A stretch of 64,000 nucleotides of DNA from Motacilla alba alba (Eukaryota; Chordata; Aves; Passeriformes; Motacillidae): contig NC_052028.1 in NCBI RefSeq assembly GCF_015832195.1, positions 7,421,501 to 7,485,500 of the forward strand. Reading direction: 5' to 3'. Shown here in pieces: positions 35,001 through 47,640 of this stretch. Made by a program: the position numbers and the translations under genes. Each line of letters opens with the position of its first letter. Position 1 is the stretch's first letter. The notes beneath the pieces were generated by a model. It was given only the letters and a program-made list of their open reading frames with translations. It was not told the origin of the DNA and did no database searches.

Positions 35001-38000
35001 GGGGTGGAAGAAGCTGCTGGCTCATGCCAGCAGAGGTTTTCAGGGCTGCAGAGGCAGATCTCACACATCTGGTAACTGAAGCTGTTCCCAGGGAAAACCT
35101 GGGACCTGTACACAAGGAGTTGTTGCTTTCCCCCAGTTTTTGTCCAAATGGATTCTCAGTGAGTGGCTCAACAGTGCCTGGGGAAGCCTCTGGCTCTTGG
35201 CTGCCCAGAGCAGTGGCACCTCACGGAAACTTTGCCTTCCAGGCAGCAGAAAGTTCAAGTTATCCTGCAGTTATCCTTTCACCTTTATTTGCTGTGATGA
35301 CTGAATCCTGATAATCACACACATTTCCAGGCAGTCACATGATTTACAATATCACACCTGGAATTGATAGCAGTGCCACAGGTATGAATTTATTACTGCA
35401 AAAAACAGTGGGATATTTATTTGTGGTGCAAAGGCAAACTAGTGCTTAGAAAGCAACCAAATGTCTTGGTCTACAAACACTTCTCTGCTGTTGAGGATCA
35501 TTCCTCCTCTCCAGTTCCACAAGGGCCCAATTTTCCCCCCAGTTTGTAAAAACACAGCACAAGGAAGACAGAAACCTTCTCAGAGCAAAAGCCTCTCTCA
35601 GAGCAGGAAAGAAGTGTTATCTGTAGAAAAGTTAGTGTTAGAGCTTAGATGGGGAAACATCTTTCCTAGAAAGGGAAATAGGGAGGAAAATCACATTTTC
35701 ATGGACCAATTGTATCTAAGTTGTGTTTTCCCTTTCACCAATGGCTTCAGTTCACTGCCTGTACCCTCTCCCACCACAGTGCTGCACTTCAGTTGTTTTT
35801 TTCTCACGCATTTTTCTATCCTCTTCCATATTTCTCTCATTGTTAACTCATCCCTGTTCCTCTCCAGCCAGCCCTTCTATGTGCAAAAACCCCCAAGGCA
35901 GTAATAAAAGCAAGAAGCACCAGCAGCATGGAGCACCAAGGTGAGCCCAGTTACTTGCACTATGTAATTCCCCACTAACCTTTGGTCTCATTTGTCCTGA
36001 TAAGGTCAGGATGTGAATCCAGCCAGCGTGGTTCCCTGCCATGCACTCTGTCCTGGCACAGCTTCCTCAGAAAAAAAGAGGAGCTGGAAAACGGGAAAAC
36101 TTCCCATGGCCCCTTCCAAAGTTCCAGCAAGAGCATGGCATGCACTGCCATCAGCTGAACTCTCACAAAGGCACATCAACCCAAGCCAGCAGAAGTCATC
36201 AATTGCCTAAAACCTAGATTTGGTCACCAACTAGGTATGAGCAGAGATGTCACACACAGTATGGAGGACTCAGGACAGCCAGGCATGAACATTCCCAACC
36301 CACTGCCTGCCTTGCTGACCATGGTGGAAGGGCAGTGCCAGAGCACAGGCAGCATGACAGGAAGGTGGGGTGGCCAGGAGGATTTGTAGCCACAGGGCTC
36401 AGAGGTGAGGAGGGCCAGGGACTGGGCAAGCAGCAGATCAGATGACCCATCCAACCAAAACCTCCGTGCCAGAAGTTACCGAGGTCTGTCTGCATGAACA
36501 CCAAGGCAGTTACCATCTGTTCTGCTGTATGAGGCTGGAAATGTAGCACAAACACATGGATGAAACAGGCACTGGGAAACAGTTAGCAGGAGATATCCAG
36601 GAATAAGGAGTCTGACTTGCAGGAAGAAACAGGGCAGCAAACCCAGCCTCTCTCCTTGCTTTCTGACAGCTGACACAAACAGTGCAGCTCTCCTCAGCCT
36701 TTTTAACTTCAGAATTATCCACTCCCTTCATTTTGCTCATGATTCATACAGAAACCTCACCATGAAGCCTTTGAAGAGCCTGGCAGTCAGCACGCAGCCA
36801 GCCCGAGATGTCAGGTGTGCTGAGGGGTGAGAAGCTGTCCCAGGCTCGCAGCACAGACCAGCAGCTCAGAGCTCACAGGCTCGCAGCTGCCACAAACCAG
36901 CAGGGACGACAGGCTGAGCTGGTGGCCCACCAGGTTGCCAGGGCACTCAGCCCCTGCGCCAGACCAGCAGCAAAGCCTGTTACCTGAGCTGTGAGGAGAG
37001 GGTGGGTGCTCAGCTGTCACACAGGAGCTCCCCAGCCACTCTGCAGTAGGACTGTCACACTTCAGCCAAGGACTCCTGCCTGTTGTGCTTCTTCCCCATC
37101 ACACAACACACTGCGGGCACATGGTCACAGCATCAAAGCTGGGGCAAGCCAAGATGTGTCCAGCATCTTCTGGGGACCTTCCAGGGGAATTCAGCTTCAG
37201 CAGCACTACATGACAGCCTGAGCAGAAACAGCTGCCTGCCAGCCACAGGCAGAGGGAAGGACTTTGTTCTGTTTGTATGGATCAATGGTTGAAAACACAA
37301 AAACAAGGGAGTGGTAAAAGGCAGGCTCTCAAAGGGAGGAGGAAGGAGAAGGGTCCGGGGAGCTCTGGGCAACCAGAAAATAGCTGAAGGTTTTGCTCCT
37401 TTGAAAGCATGGGTGGTTTGGCATCGATAACACACAGAATGAAGGACAGCAAACAGCATAAGAATACTGGCCCTAGTTCAAACTGAATTGAGCACAAGCA
37501 TTACACATACCAGCTATTAAATAACAAGAGCCAGGTAAACCACAGCATATCCACTAAATATGCCCAGTTCCAATATCTCCATTGCAAGAGTATGTTTCAC
37601 TGAGTTTGTTCTTTCATCAGCTTTATATTACAAAGATTTCACCAACAGTGTTCAGGCAGCAGAAACTAACTGGGAAGACAAGTCCAGACAGGTACAGCTT
37701 TGTTTTCACCATCTTTATTGTTGAAGAAAGCAGGGAGCAGAGTGGGGACTGTGCTGGCTTGTTTCAGCCTTGTGGAATTAGCTAGTTCTTAGGATATTTT
37801 TAACAATTCTGCAGGCATATGGCATAGATTACTAGTAGCAATATTTAAAAATTAGCAAGTGAACCATGTTAGACATCTATATTTCACATATAAATAATAA
37901 TTCTGTGTTATATCCAGCAGCTGCCATTCCTACCCAGGGCAATCCTTCACCATCAGCTTTGGAGGAGCATTGCTGGGATTTCTCCTGCCTAGCCTGTTTC

Positions 38001-38470
38001 ACCCCATGCTTCTGTAACCCCCAAACAGGCTTCCCACAGAAAAACATGAGGAGCTTTGCTGGAAGCACAGGCTGAGCCCCTCAGTCCCATCCCTAATGCA
38101 GAGCTCAGCTCACTTCCCTGCAGAATTTTACTCTCGTTAAACAGGTAACAAATATTCTACCTAATCAGCATCCTGAGAGAAGCAGCTCACCAAGGTGTTT
38201 GATTACAGTGCACACACCTTTAGGTAACAGGAGCATTCACGGGTTATTTAAGAGTGGGAAGAGCCCTTGACCTGCTCACAGGTATGAGGAAGCCTTGAAA
38301 TAACATTTTTGTGGGTTCCACAGCAGGGTGACATCTCCTTCCACCAAGGAAGTGAGTGCCAAGGAGTACAGCCAGGCTGAGTGGGTGTCCTGCCAAGGCA
38401 GTGTCCCCAGGATCAGGAATGACTCTGCTCTGACAGCTTCTGCAGGGAGTAAAATGTTCTGGAGAAAAGG
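32051..38470. other. IRF1-SLC22A5 intergenic region, part 1
   Basis: Apart from one CR1 copy (33255-33531) I recognise nothing here. Open frames are short and lie on both strands equally. A short CA run is at 33112-33123. Confidence 0.5.
33255..33531 (+). mobile_element. CR1 LINE 3' fragment
   Basis: Plus-orientation tail: CAGTGACAGGACAAGGG, GAAGAAATTCTTGACC, CACCCCTGGAAGTGTTCAAGG, TTTAAGGTCCCTTCCAG and a final GATTCTACGATTCCATGA, the CR1 3'-terminal octamer repeats. Confidence 0.92.
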
Positions 38471-38474
38471 AGGC

Positions 38475-38827
38475 TCAGGACAGAACCTCACTGCTCTCTA
38501 CAACTCCCTGACAGGAGGGTGGAGCCAGGAGGGGATCAGCCTCTTCTCCCAGGCAGTCGTGACAGGACAACAGGAAATGGCCTCAAGTTGTGCCAGGGAG
38601 GTTTAGATTGGATATTAGGAACAATATCTACACGGAATATATTGCCAAGCCCTGGAATGGTGTGGCCAGAGCAACAGTGGAGTCACCATCCCTGGAGGGA
38701 TTTAAAAGGCATGTGGATGTGGCACCTGGGGACATGGTTTAGTGCTGGGCCTGGCAGTGCTGGGGGAATGGTTGGACTCAGTGATCTCAGAGGGTTTTCC
38801 AGCCTAAATGATTCTGGGATTCTGTAG
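38475..38827 (+). mobile_element. CR1 LINE 3' fragment, long
   Basis: About 350 bp of plus-oriented CR1 tail. Segments CTACAACTCCCTGACAGGAG, ATTGGATATTAGGAACAAT, CATCCCTGGAGGGATTTAAA and TGGTTGGACTCAGTGATCTC end in GATTCTGGGATTCTGTAG. Confidence 0.93.
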
Positions 38828-40889
38828 CTACAGACCCCCACAGTGGGGTGGAGGCAGGGGTCAGGGGAGCTGCACATGGCTGACATTTGACCATTCCCAG
38901 TGCCAAGGCTGGAGCACTAATGCTGTGCTACATAAACAGACTGCATGGAACCTTACAGGTCCAACTACAGACAAAATTTCTGTATTTCAGGGGAAACAGC
39001 TAATTGCCCTGGGGAAGGTCCTTCTTGTGAAGAGGAACAACTTGCTCCCTAAGCCATGTTTGAAGGCTGAGGACTCATGCTGGAGCAGAGGTGTTTCCCT
39101 GTTTTAGGAATGAGGAGGTATCTGCAAAAGCATGGGAGCCACCAGTGTGGCAGGGGCTGCACTCCCACCTCCCACTGCTGGAAGGAGCCACCCCATCACC
39201 ATGACCCATTCACACGGCCTTTGGACAGACGAGGAGGAAGATGCTGGTCCTCCAGTTTGTTTCTTTTTGCTTTCAGAGCAGGAGCTGGTGAGGTGTGAGT
39301 GTGACGCTGCCCTTACCACGGCGCTCTCCTCCCAGCAGAGAGGATGCGTAGGAAACCCACAGGTGCCCTCCCACACATGGGATGGGCACAGCACCCCCTC
39401 AACACAGACCTGGCCCTACCACGAGGAAAGGGCTTGCAAGGGTTCATCTTCAACCCTTTCACAGAACAACCCAGGGCAGCTGAGCCACCTTTGTGGCAGA
39501 GTTTCACAATGAACTTGCTGCGGTTCAGCAAACCTCAGGCACCTTGCATTTGGGGAATAGGAACCTCAGCCACTGAGACCTGCAGGATGTGAGCCCAGCT
39601 CTACAGGAAAATGAACTTGCTACAGTGTCAAAACTCAATAAAAAACTCAAGAACTCGGTGCTCAGCACGCAGCCCCTGCTGCAGGCACCCTGAGCTCACA
39701 AGTGCCTGCGGGGGTACCCCACTATGTGCCTTTTGGAGCCCAGCACAGCTTTCTGCTTTGGAAAATAAACTCAGAAAATTGAGAAAAACTATGAGAAAGG
39801 CTCATGCTACACTTGGTAAGAACTTGCAGCCTCTTGCACCTCTGCTGAGCAAACCACCATTTCCTGAACCGAGGTGTCAGGCATGAAATATTTCACATGC
39901 TGGAGCAACCGTCACCGTCTGCAGAGCGACAAACAGAACTTCAGCCTTTCCTGGTATTTAATGCATAAATCAGGGTGTGTCCTGTGTGGCTGTTTGTGAT
40001 TCTGTAATTGAAAACTTGTTGTCTTGCTTGGGGAGGCAGCAGCAAAAATGTTTGTGTAGCCAGTGTAGATTTAGCCTAAATGACTTTCTAGCCAGGAGTT
40101 TCTGTAGTGTGCAGAATGCTCACATGCTGCTGCTGCAGCAGCACTGCCAGAAGTATCTGTGGCCATCAGCTAAGGCCATGTCTCAAGGACATGCTTCCTT
40201 TTCCCCATTTATCCAAGGATTTCTCCATTCCTTCCACCTCACATCTCACCAATGGGAAATGACTCAGATGTAACTTATGGGCTCATAGTAGGCTGATCTC
40301 TGCAGAAGCATTTATTTTTGTTATTATCCCTCCAGGCACTCTTTGACTATCCCACCAGTTCCATACCCAAAAGTGCCAGCAGCCAGTGTGGTCTGGGGCC
40401 ACCAAGATAGCTCCTGCTTGGCTCTGCAGCTCACGCAGCCTTTTCTCTTTAGGCCTCCACATGGATATACACCAAGAGAAGCACACCCAAAAAATGGGAG
40501 GAGGGGATTCTCCCCTCTACCTAGAACACAGCAGACCAACCAGAACACTGTGCCCAGTTTTGTGTTCTTCCAATACAAGAAAGACACTGACAAAATGGAG
40601 AAAAAAGCCCCAAAAGCCTGAAGCCACCAGCACAACCAGGGCACTGAGCCCTGGCTGAGAGAGGAGTTCTGCTGGAGAAGGAGAGGTTTTGGGGGCTCAT
40701 AACACTCTCCTGCCAGGGGCTTATTGAGAAAGCAGACCCTGGCTCTGCCCAGGGTGCATGGTAAGGACACAAAACAGAAGGGGGACATGGGGCAAAAGCC
40801 AAAATAACAAGTTTAGCCAGGATATTAGGGGATGTTTTTTTCCTGCAAGGTCAGCCAAAGAGTGGGACAACTCATGAGAGGTTTCCTGG

Positions 40890-40985
40890 ACTGGAAACAG
40901 CTCAGGGCAACTTGGTCTGACCTAGCAGCTGACTACAGGCAGGATGCTGGAGTACAGCCCTCCTGAGGTCCCTTCCCATACAAAT
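40890..40985 (+). mobile_element. CR1 LINE fragment, short
   Basis: Contains GGGCAACTTGGTCTGACCTAG and CTCCTGAGGTCCCTTCCCAT-like segments of the CR1 tail in plus orientation. The terminal repeats are missing. Confidence 0.65.
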
Positions 40986-42157
40986 TATCTTACAAGACTA
41001 ATTCTGCCATGTTCTTCATTCAGAAACCATATCACTGCAAGTGGTGCAGCCCACCAGAAGCTCTCTGCTTTTCCCCTCCTGCTTAGAGCACTGATTTACC
41101 ACCTGTAAAGCATCTTTCTTTAATCAGCAGCCAGCTTCAGAGCACACTTACAGAGGAGCTGTTCTGCTGTTTGATTTTGGTGATGTTTCAGTTAAGGTTT
41201 ATGGTTAGCCTCCTGTTCTTCCCCCTCCTGCCAGACACAGGAACACTGCTGTCAGTGTCTGGTCCCTCACTTGTTGCACCTTTCTTTACTGCACAAGATC
41301 AACAGCATAAAGCCCCCAAGTGAACCCATCCATATCAGCTCCAAAAGCAGAGGTGAATCCAACAGAATGCACATGGCATTTCTACACCAGCTGTGGCATT
41401 CTGTGCACTAAAGTGCTGGCTTAGCACTTGCTTAATCACACTCCAAAAACCACCAAGGATTCTAAACTTATTATCCAAAGAAAGATGAACATCAATAACA
41501 GATACTATCCCCCAAACCAAGAAATACTGGACCAAAAGCTCTGACTGAACCAGGAGGGAATTACCTTCACAGGCTGAGACTACTGCAGGAAGATGCAGAG
41601 GTGCATCTGCTGCCCTGCTTCTGGCTCCAGAGGGACAATGAGATGAGCACAGCCATCCCTTCTGCAGAGCCCTAAGAAGCCCAGCCTGCTCTGGGCTCTG
41701 ATCTGTCACAGCTGGGATCACAAATGCTTTCAATTTCTCAGGAATTTATTTTCTCAAACGATCTAGATGCAAGAACTAAGGCCCAAAAGACCCCTTGCTC
41801 TCTACAAAATGTGAAAAGGTTCTGTGAAAGCAATTTCAATGTGCATTATTGCTAGAATAAGCCACAGTAGACAATTCCTCATTTCCCACTGAAAAATATA
41901 GGAGTGGAGGTAATTGGCACAGATGAATTAGGAAATTGATGCCTTAGAATTTCCTCTTTTTTTGCATGATATTCCTATTCACACGTGGCAGACATTGCCT
42001 GCTCATGCTCCATTGGAAGAGAGGAACAGGAAAAATAAGCACAGAAAAAAAGGAACATGTGCAGTGAAAGACAGGGAAAGCTGGAAATATGGAAGAAACA
42101 AACAGTAGAAAAGGAAAGTTGAGAATCAGTAGAATTAGGCTTCCACTATGAATGAAC

Positions 42158-42164
42158 AAAAACA

Positions 42165-42197
<33 letters not shown>

Positions 42198-42210
42198 AAA
42201 AAAAAAAAAG
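42158..42210. repeat. AAAAC microsatellite and poly(A) run
   Basis: Repeats of AAAAAC and AAAAC shading into an uninterrupted A run of about 18 bases. Confidence 0.92.
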
Positions 42211-42551
42211 AACCAAAAAAACCTAACCTAACCAAAACAAAAAGTTTCATTTTGAAAATGCAACACTTACTGTGCCAGAGACACATTTGTGCAGGAAGCT
42301 CCACCAGAATGTTTTCCTTGTGTTCCTCTACTTTTCAGAGCACTCAGTACTGCTCCTAAATTAGTTTGATTCATTCCAACCCATGGCAGCCTGCAGCACC
42401 CAGTGCATGGAAACCACTGTTCGACTGATCTTCAGAGAGTAAAACAGAATTAAATCCAAGAATGACTGCAGCAGCTTTAAGCTACTTGCAGCTCCAACAA
42501 GATAAAAACTTCCTTAGATGGAATTGCCTGACCAAGAGTTATTAAAACTAC

Positions 42552-42602
42552 AGGGTATAGGTTTACCTGCCTAGGTAAACCTAGGGTATAGGTTTACCTG
42601 CC
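42552..42602. repeat. 20-bp direct repeat with inverted centre
   Basis: AGGGTATAGGTTTACCTGCC occurs at 42552-42571 and again at 42583-42602. The first copy and spacer also form GGTTTACC-TGCCTA-GGTAAACC (42560-42581), a perfect 8-bp inverted repeat. Confidence 0.9.
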
Positions 42603-43245
42603 CTCAATTCTTCCCCAGTGTCCCAGTAAATTACTTTAGGGTCTTCTCTCCAGCCCCAGGATATCGGCAAACCAGTGCATCTCCACTGTCAGACTGCACT
42701 TCTGGTATCTCTCAACCACTTCCATGCTTGGGTAACAAGCAATAAAAGTCTCAAATTATATCAGAGTACCTTTGCAGAGAGGAGCTGATGTGCTGCCAGC
42801 TCCCAGCCTGGCTCTGCTGCCTTTGGGAGGCTCCTGCCTCCTGCTTCCAGATAAATGGATCTGTTGGCTCCTTTCCCTTCTGCTTGTGCTAAATAGCATC
42901 ACTGCAAAGCCCTGGCTGATGGCAGGATGCAGCCACTGAGAAGTGCCCCTGGGTCAATTGCACCATGGAAAACCCCAGCGCTGAGCTCAGCTGAAGAGCT
43001 GCAGCTGCTGGTTACAACACTCAAATGCAAATGGAAATTAAAAAACTTTCATAAAGTAAACAGCACCACACTGAAGCATGCAAAAAATGCATTACAGCAG
43101 CTTTACTTCCTATTTCCTTTTCCTTACAGCTCTGAAAATTATATCTGCAGAAGTCCTTGGGGCTTTTGTGGACAGTTGCTCTGGATCAGGCTGCTGTGGG
43201 ACTGGCTGAGTATCCAGGAGCCAAGTATCACAGACCCACCACTTC

Positions 43246-43325
43246 CATAGGATCATCATTTAGGGTGGAAAAGCCCTTTAAGAACTGTGGCCAGAGCCCT
43301 ACAGATAGCATGGTGCAAATGTCTT
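43246..43325 (-). mobile_element. CR1 LINE fragment, degraded
   Basis: CATAGGATCATCATTTAGGG followed by TGGAAAAGCCCTTTAAGAAC resembles the reverse complement of a CR1 3' end. The rest is lost. Confidence 0.55.
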
Positions 43326-44120
43326 ACTCTAGCTTGTATTGCTTGTAGTCATAAAAAAGGGGGGAAATTATGTAGAAAGGGTAATAAACACCCTTTTGAA
43401 GACAACATGAAATAGGAACCTCAAAGATTTAAAGTAGCTCAGGTATGTCTTTGTACAAGGCTCAGGAATCCCTGACAAGAAACTAGGGAGAGGGCTTGGA
43501 GACGGTGAAAGAGGCAGTGTTAGGAAACAGGAACTGAAGCAATATCTGATGGGAAAAGAGAAGTGACTGGGATATAGCTGGTTTCACATCCAGGCTCCTT
43601 TCATGCACAATCACTCCTGCTTTATAATGGGTGGGAAAGTGAGAGGTTGGAGCCAGACCCCAGATTGCCCAGGGTATGGGGCTGATGGAAACATCATCAT
43701 GTGGAGACTGATTTATGAGGCGCTTATTTAAGAGAGAATTTTTTCTCTCATGCAAAACCAGCAGGCTGGCAGCAGGGTTGTAGCATCTGCATTACCTCCC
43801 TCAAAATATGTGGTTGTGTGGGTTTATTTTAGAATAGCCAAATACACGGGAGGGTTTATGTTTCTGCTTTCTCATATTTACATATAAATAAACCACTTAA
43901 ATATACTCAAGCACCACAACAGCCAGCAGACCCAGCCACACCCATGGAGACGGGCCTTGGTTTAATTTCTAACAACTCTGCCAAGCAGGTACTCCCCACT
44001 TCTTCCTAGAGTAACTTGTGGTGATGTACTTAGTTTAAAGACATGTTTGGAGATGCTGTTTGATTGCAAGTGTTTCCTCAGTACCAATTTGTAACTCACA
44101 TTATCACCTAGCAGCTGCTT

Positions 44121-44275
44121 CATAGGACCACAGAATGGCTTGGGCTGGAAGGGACCTTAAAGACCATCTCATTCCAAAGCCCACCGTGGGCAGGGACACC
44201 TTCCACTCACCTTCCAGGGGACCAGGCTGATCCAGAGCCACATCCAACCTGGCCTAGAACACTTCAAAGTCTCCC
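44121..44275 (-). mobile_element. CR1 LINE 3' fragment
   Basis: Reverse-complement CR1: CATAGGACCACAGAATGGC, GGCTGGAAGGGACCTTAAAG, GGGACACCTTCCACTC and CATCCAACCTGGCCTAGAAC. Confidence 0.9.
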
Positions 44276-45884
44276 ATTCAAAGCCTCACTGAAACTGGGA
44301 GCTGCTGGGGGTCCTGTGCTCAGTGGCTGGGGGCTTCCCCCCAGAGCAGCTTTTTACCTTCCACCAAAGAGAAATCTGGTGTCTCCACAACCATGAGCTG
44401 ATGCAAGATTTGTAGTGCAGAGGAGGAAAGCAGCACAGCTGGAAATGCAGGGACATTTGGGTAAATCACAGCAGAACACATGGGATTGCTCCCACTGTGG
44501 GGGTGCTGAGCATGACCTGAACATGAGGGCTCTGTGTTGTGTCCCCATCTGAACACACATAACAAGGGTGATGCAATTTACCACAGGTTCATTTTTCACA
44601 GTCTTTTTACCAGAGTAATTTAGAAACATCAGCAGACTGACAAGAGGCAGTGTGATGACTGAACTTACCCTCACCTTGAAGCAGGCTGGGAAATATTAAC
44701 CACAAACATGAAATGAACATACCACAGCCACAGGGCTTTTGGTTGTGTTTTTTTTTTCTCTTCTTAGGGTTGTTTTTTTTAGCTCGTTAGCCATGATACC
44801 TTTTATAAAGGGATTTGTAACACTGCAGAAAAGAACTGAAAATTCCAGAGGTGCATTTTATGCACTACAAAATAGGGTTTCTTCCAGTTTACTATCTTAA
44901 CTTTGACTTTTGCTGTATCCCAGTATAACATACAGCTTGAAAAGAGAATATGTGAACCACATCCTTGAAAGGAGTGTATCTTATAATGGCATATGTGAAC
45001 CAAAGTTTTACATGTGTAAAGGAGAAATTACTCCTGCCAACATCTTTGAGGGCACTTAAATACTAAAATAGGTGTTCTCCTTTTCCAAAACACGCTTTAT
45101 TTAAATTCCTTTTAAACACAATTTAATTTGTAGTGCAGCAGCCAAACAATCTCTAGATAATATCTGACTAGGTTATAATACTCTATTTTTAGGATGATAA
45201 ACCTATATGGAGTCCCACAGATATTTAAGTGAAGACCCAAAGCCTGGTGTGAGAACTGATCCCTGATTTAAACCTCCTTAAAAAAGTCTAACAGACCCAG
45301 AAGATCAGATAATTAAGATACAATGTATACACTCATGCACTTGTGCCTACAGGAATATGAGATTTGTTTTCCTAATTCATAAAAAATCCAATTTCTAATA
45401 CATCAGCAGCTGCTTCCTTGCAACAAGTCCCACAGCCAAAAGCCAGGCCTGGCCTACACCTTCCCTTTGCAGCCTACAAACTCTGCCAGATGTACACGTG
45501 ATTCTCACTTTCCTTCTCAGCACATCCTCTCAGTGTCAGAGGCCTCAGTGACACCGAACAGCGGCTCTGCTTCAAGCAGCTCAGTGTGCCAGGACAGCAA
45601 GCTTTCACTGTCCCCTTGCCTTTCCCTTGCAGCCTTTCATTTTCAGAGCACACACTGAGGCATTGCTCTTTGCCTCTCAGCTGAGTGCATTGTCATACTG
45701 CTGGAGTCTCACTTGTCCATCTCCTTCTGGCACAACCTGCTTCTGCTGAAACATGCTGGTGTTATGTGCTCTGCTGCTCAGCTATTCACACCGCCACATT
45801 CTGTGTCCTGCTTGCAGTCTGAATCTAAATGGAGAAGTTTCTGGCTACGTCTCACACACAGAGATGTGCCAGGATAGAAAGGTT

Positions 45885-45908
45885 GCTCTTTCTTTCTTTC
45901 TTTCTTTC
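45885..45908. repeat. CTTT microsatellite
   Basis: Five consecutive CTTT units inside the repeat block. Confidence 0.9.
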
Positions 45909-46147
45909 TCAGCTGCACTCACCCATCCCCCACCCTGACTTCTCTAACACTTTCCTCTTGGCCTTGCCGTGCATGGATTTTTCCTCTAAGACATCCACCG
46001 CGTTGCCTATCTCCCTTTACATCGCCTTGCCTTTCCTACCCAACCTTGCACTTCCTCATCATTCCTGACCATTCCTTTCCTTTACTTTCCTGACCCGTCC
46101 ATATCCTTGCTTTGCCCTTCCCTCCAATCCATTCCTTGCATTACCTT

Positions 46148-47640
46148 GCTCACCCGTCCCCCACCTGGAATTCAACACCCCTCTTTTTGTGTAATTTCTT
46201 CAACTTGCCTTTCCCTGCCTGCTCCTCCTAGGACTCTCAAGGCCTTCACATACCTGCAGTGTTTCAAGAGCCTGTGAGAGGAAGCCCAGAGGAGGTCACA
46301 TGCAAGCACACCCATCTGTCCTGGCGGCTTTGTTCTGGCACCTATCCTTGCATGTCTTGAATTTTGGACACAAAATTCACATTTTGCCCTTGAGCTCCAG
46401 GACCAGAATGACAGTTCTTTTGCATACATAGGAGAGCAGGTAGCCCAAGTGTTTTAAGTGCAGATTAGAGATGGCCCATGCGAGATCAAGGCTGTACAGA
46501 GTGGTCTGTTCTAGCCGCTTTGTGTCCCAGCAGTCCTTGAATGTGCCTGTCACTTGCCTTGCCTTGGCACCCCAACAGTTTCCTTGCCTTGTCCTGCTGA
46601 TCCTCCATTGCTTTGCATTCTCTTGCCCATTCCCCACCCTTGACCTGCCTACTGCTTTCCTCCAGAGCCTTACCTCCAGGCCTACACCTTGTTTGCATTT
46701 CCTTGCCTTTCCTGTCCCTTCCTTTACTCTGCCTTGCTGTCCAGTCTGCAGCCTTCCCTTAGCCTTCCTTCCCTCCACTGTTTTGTACTGACTTTCTCAC
46801 CCATCCCCCACCGGACTTCCCTTCCCATTTGTCCAGGTCAACCCTTTCATTTCCTTCTCCTTCTAAGGCTCCATTGCCTTGCCTACCTCTCTCCCTCTTC
46901 TTTCCTTGCAAAGCCACTGATTGTCTTGCCTTGCCTTTGAACCTCTGCCTTGCCTTCTGTTACTCTGCTCATCCCTCCCTCACCTGGAACTCAGGATCCC
47001 GTTTCTCCAGGCATGTCCCAGCCCTGTCCTGCCCTGCCTGCTCCCCTGAGGACTCCCAAGGCTGATCATATAACCCCAGTGTTCCAGAAGCATGTGAGAA
47101 GAAGCCATGGGGGGGTCCCACGCAGCCAGATGCACCTTTCTGGGCATTTTTGGTGTGGGATCAGTGCTTGCACGTGTTAAATTTTGGACAGGCAATCCAA
47201 ATCTTGCCCTTGGGCTCCGGGATCAGATGACAGTTCTTTTGCATACACAGGAAAGCAGGTGGCCCAAGTGCTTTAGGTGCAGCTTAGAGACAGCCCATGT
47301 GGGATCAAGGCCAGACAGAGCACTCTGTGCCTGGCTGTTTTCTTATACCAGCAATTCTTGAAGGCACATCTCATTTGCCTTGCCTTGGCAACCCCAACAG
47401 TTTCCTTGCCTTGCCCTGCAAACCCTCCCTAGCCTCACATCCCCTTGCATGCCCATGCCTCACCCTTGACCTGCCTACTGTTTTCCTCCAGGGCCTTGCC
47501 TCGCCTAGCCCTTCCTGTTTCTGCCTGCCTTCCCCTTCACTGGGCTTACCTTCCTATGCCCAGCCTTGCCTAGAACTTCTGGGCCTGCTCTTTCCCACCA
47601 CTCCATTTGCTTTCCCCTCCCTGCTCTGACCTCGCCTACC
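46148..47640. repeat. Tandem pair of ~820-bp units
   Basis: Anchors recur at a constant offset of about 820 bp: ATTTTGGACA at 46361 and 47181, ACAGTTCTTTTGCATACA at 46411 and 47230, plus shared CAACAGTTTCCTTGCCTTG and CTTGACCTGCCTACTG segments. Identity over the aligned parts is high but with indels. Confidence 0.85.

Larger units (their letters stand above)
38828..45450. other. IRF1-SLC22A5 intergenic region, part 2
   Basis: No exon recognised. It contains CR1 scraps (40890-40985, 43246-43325, 44121-44275), an AAAAC microsatellite and a small 20-bp direct repeat, all listed separately. Confidence 0.5.
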
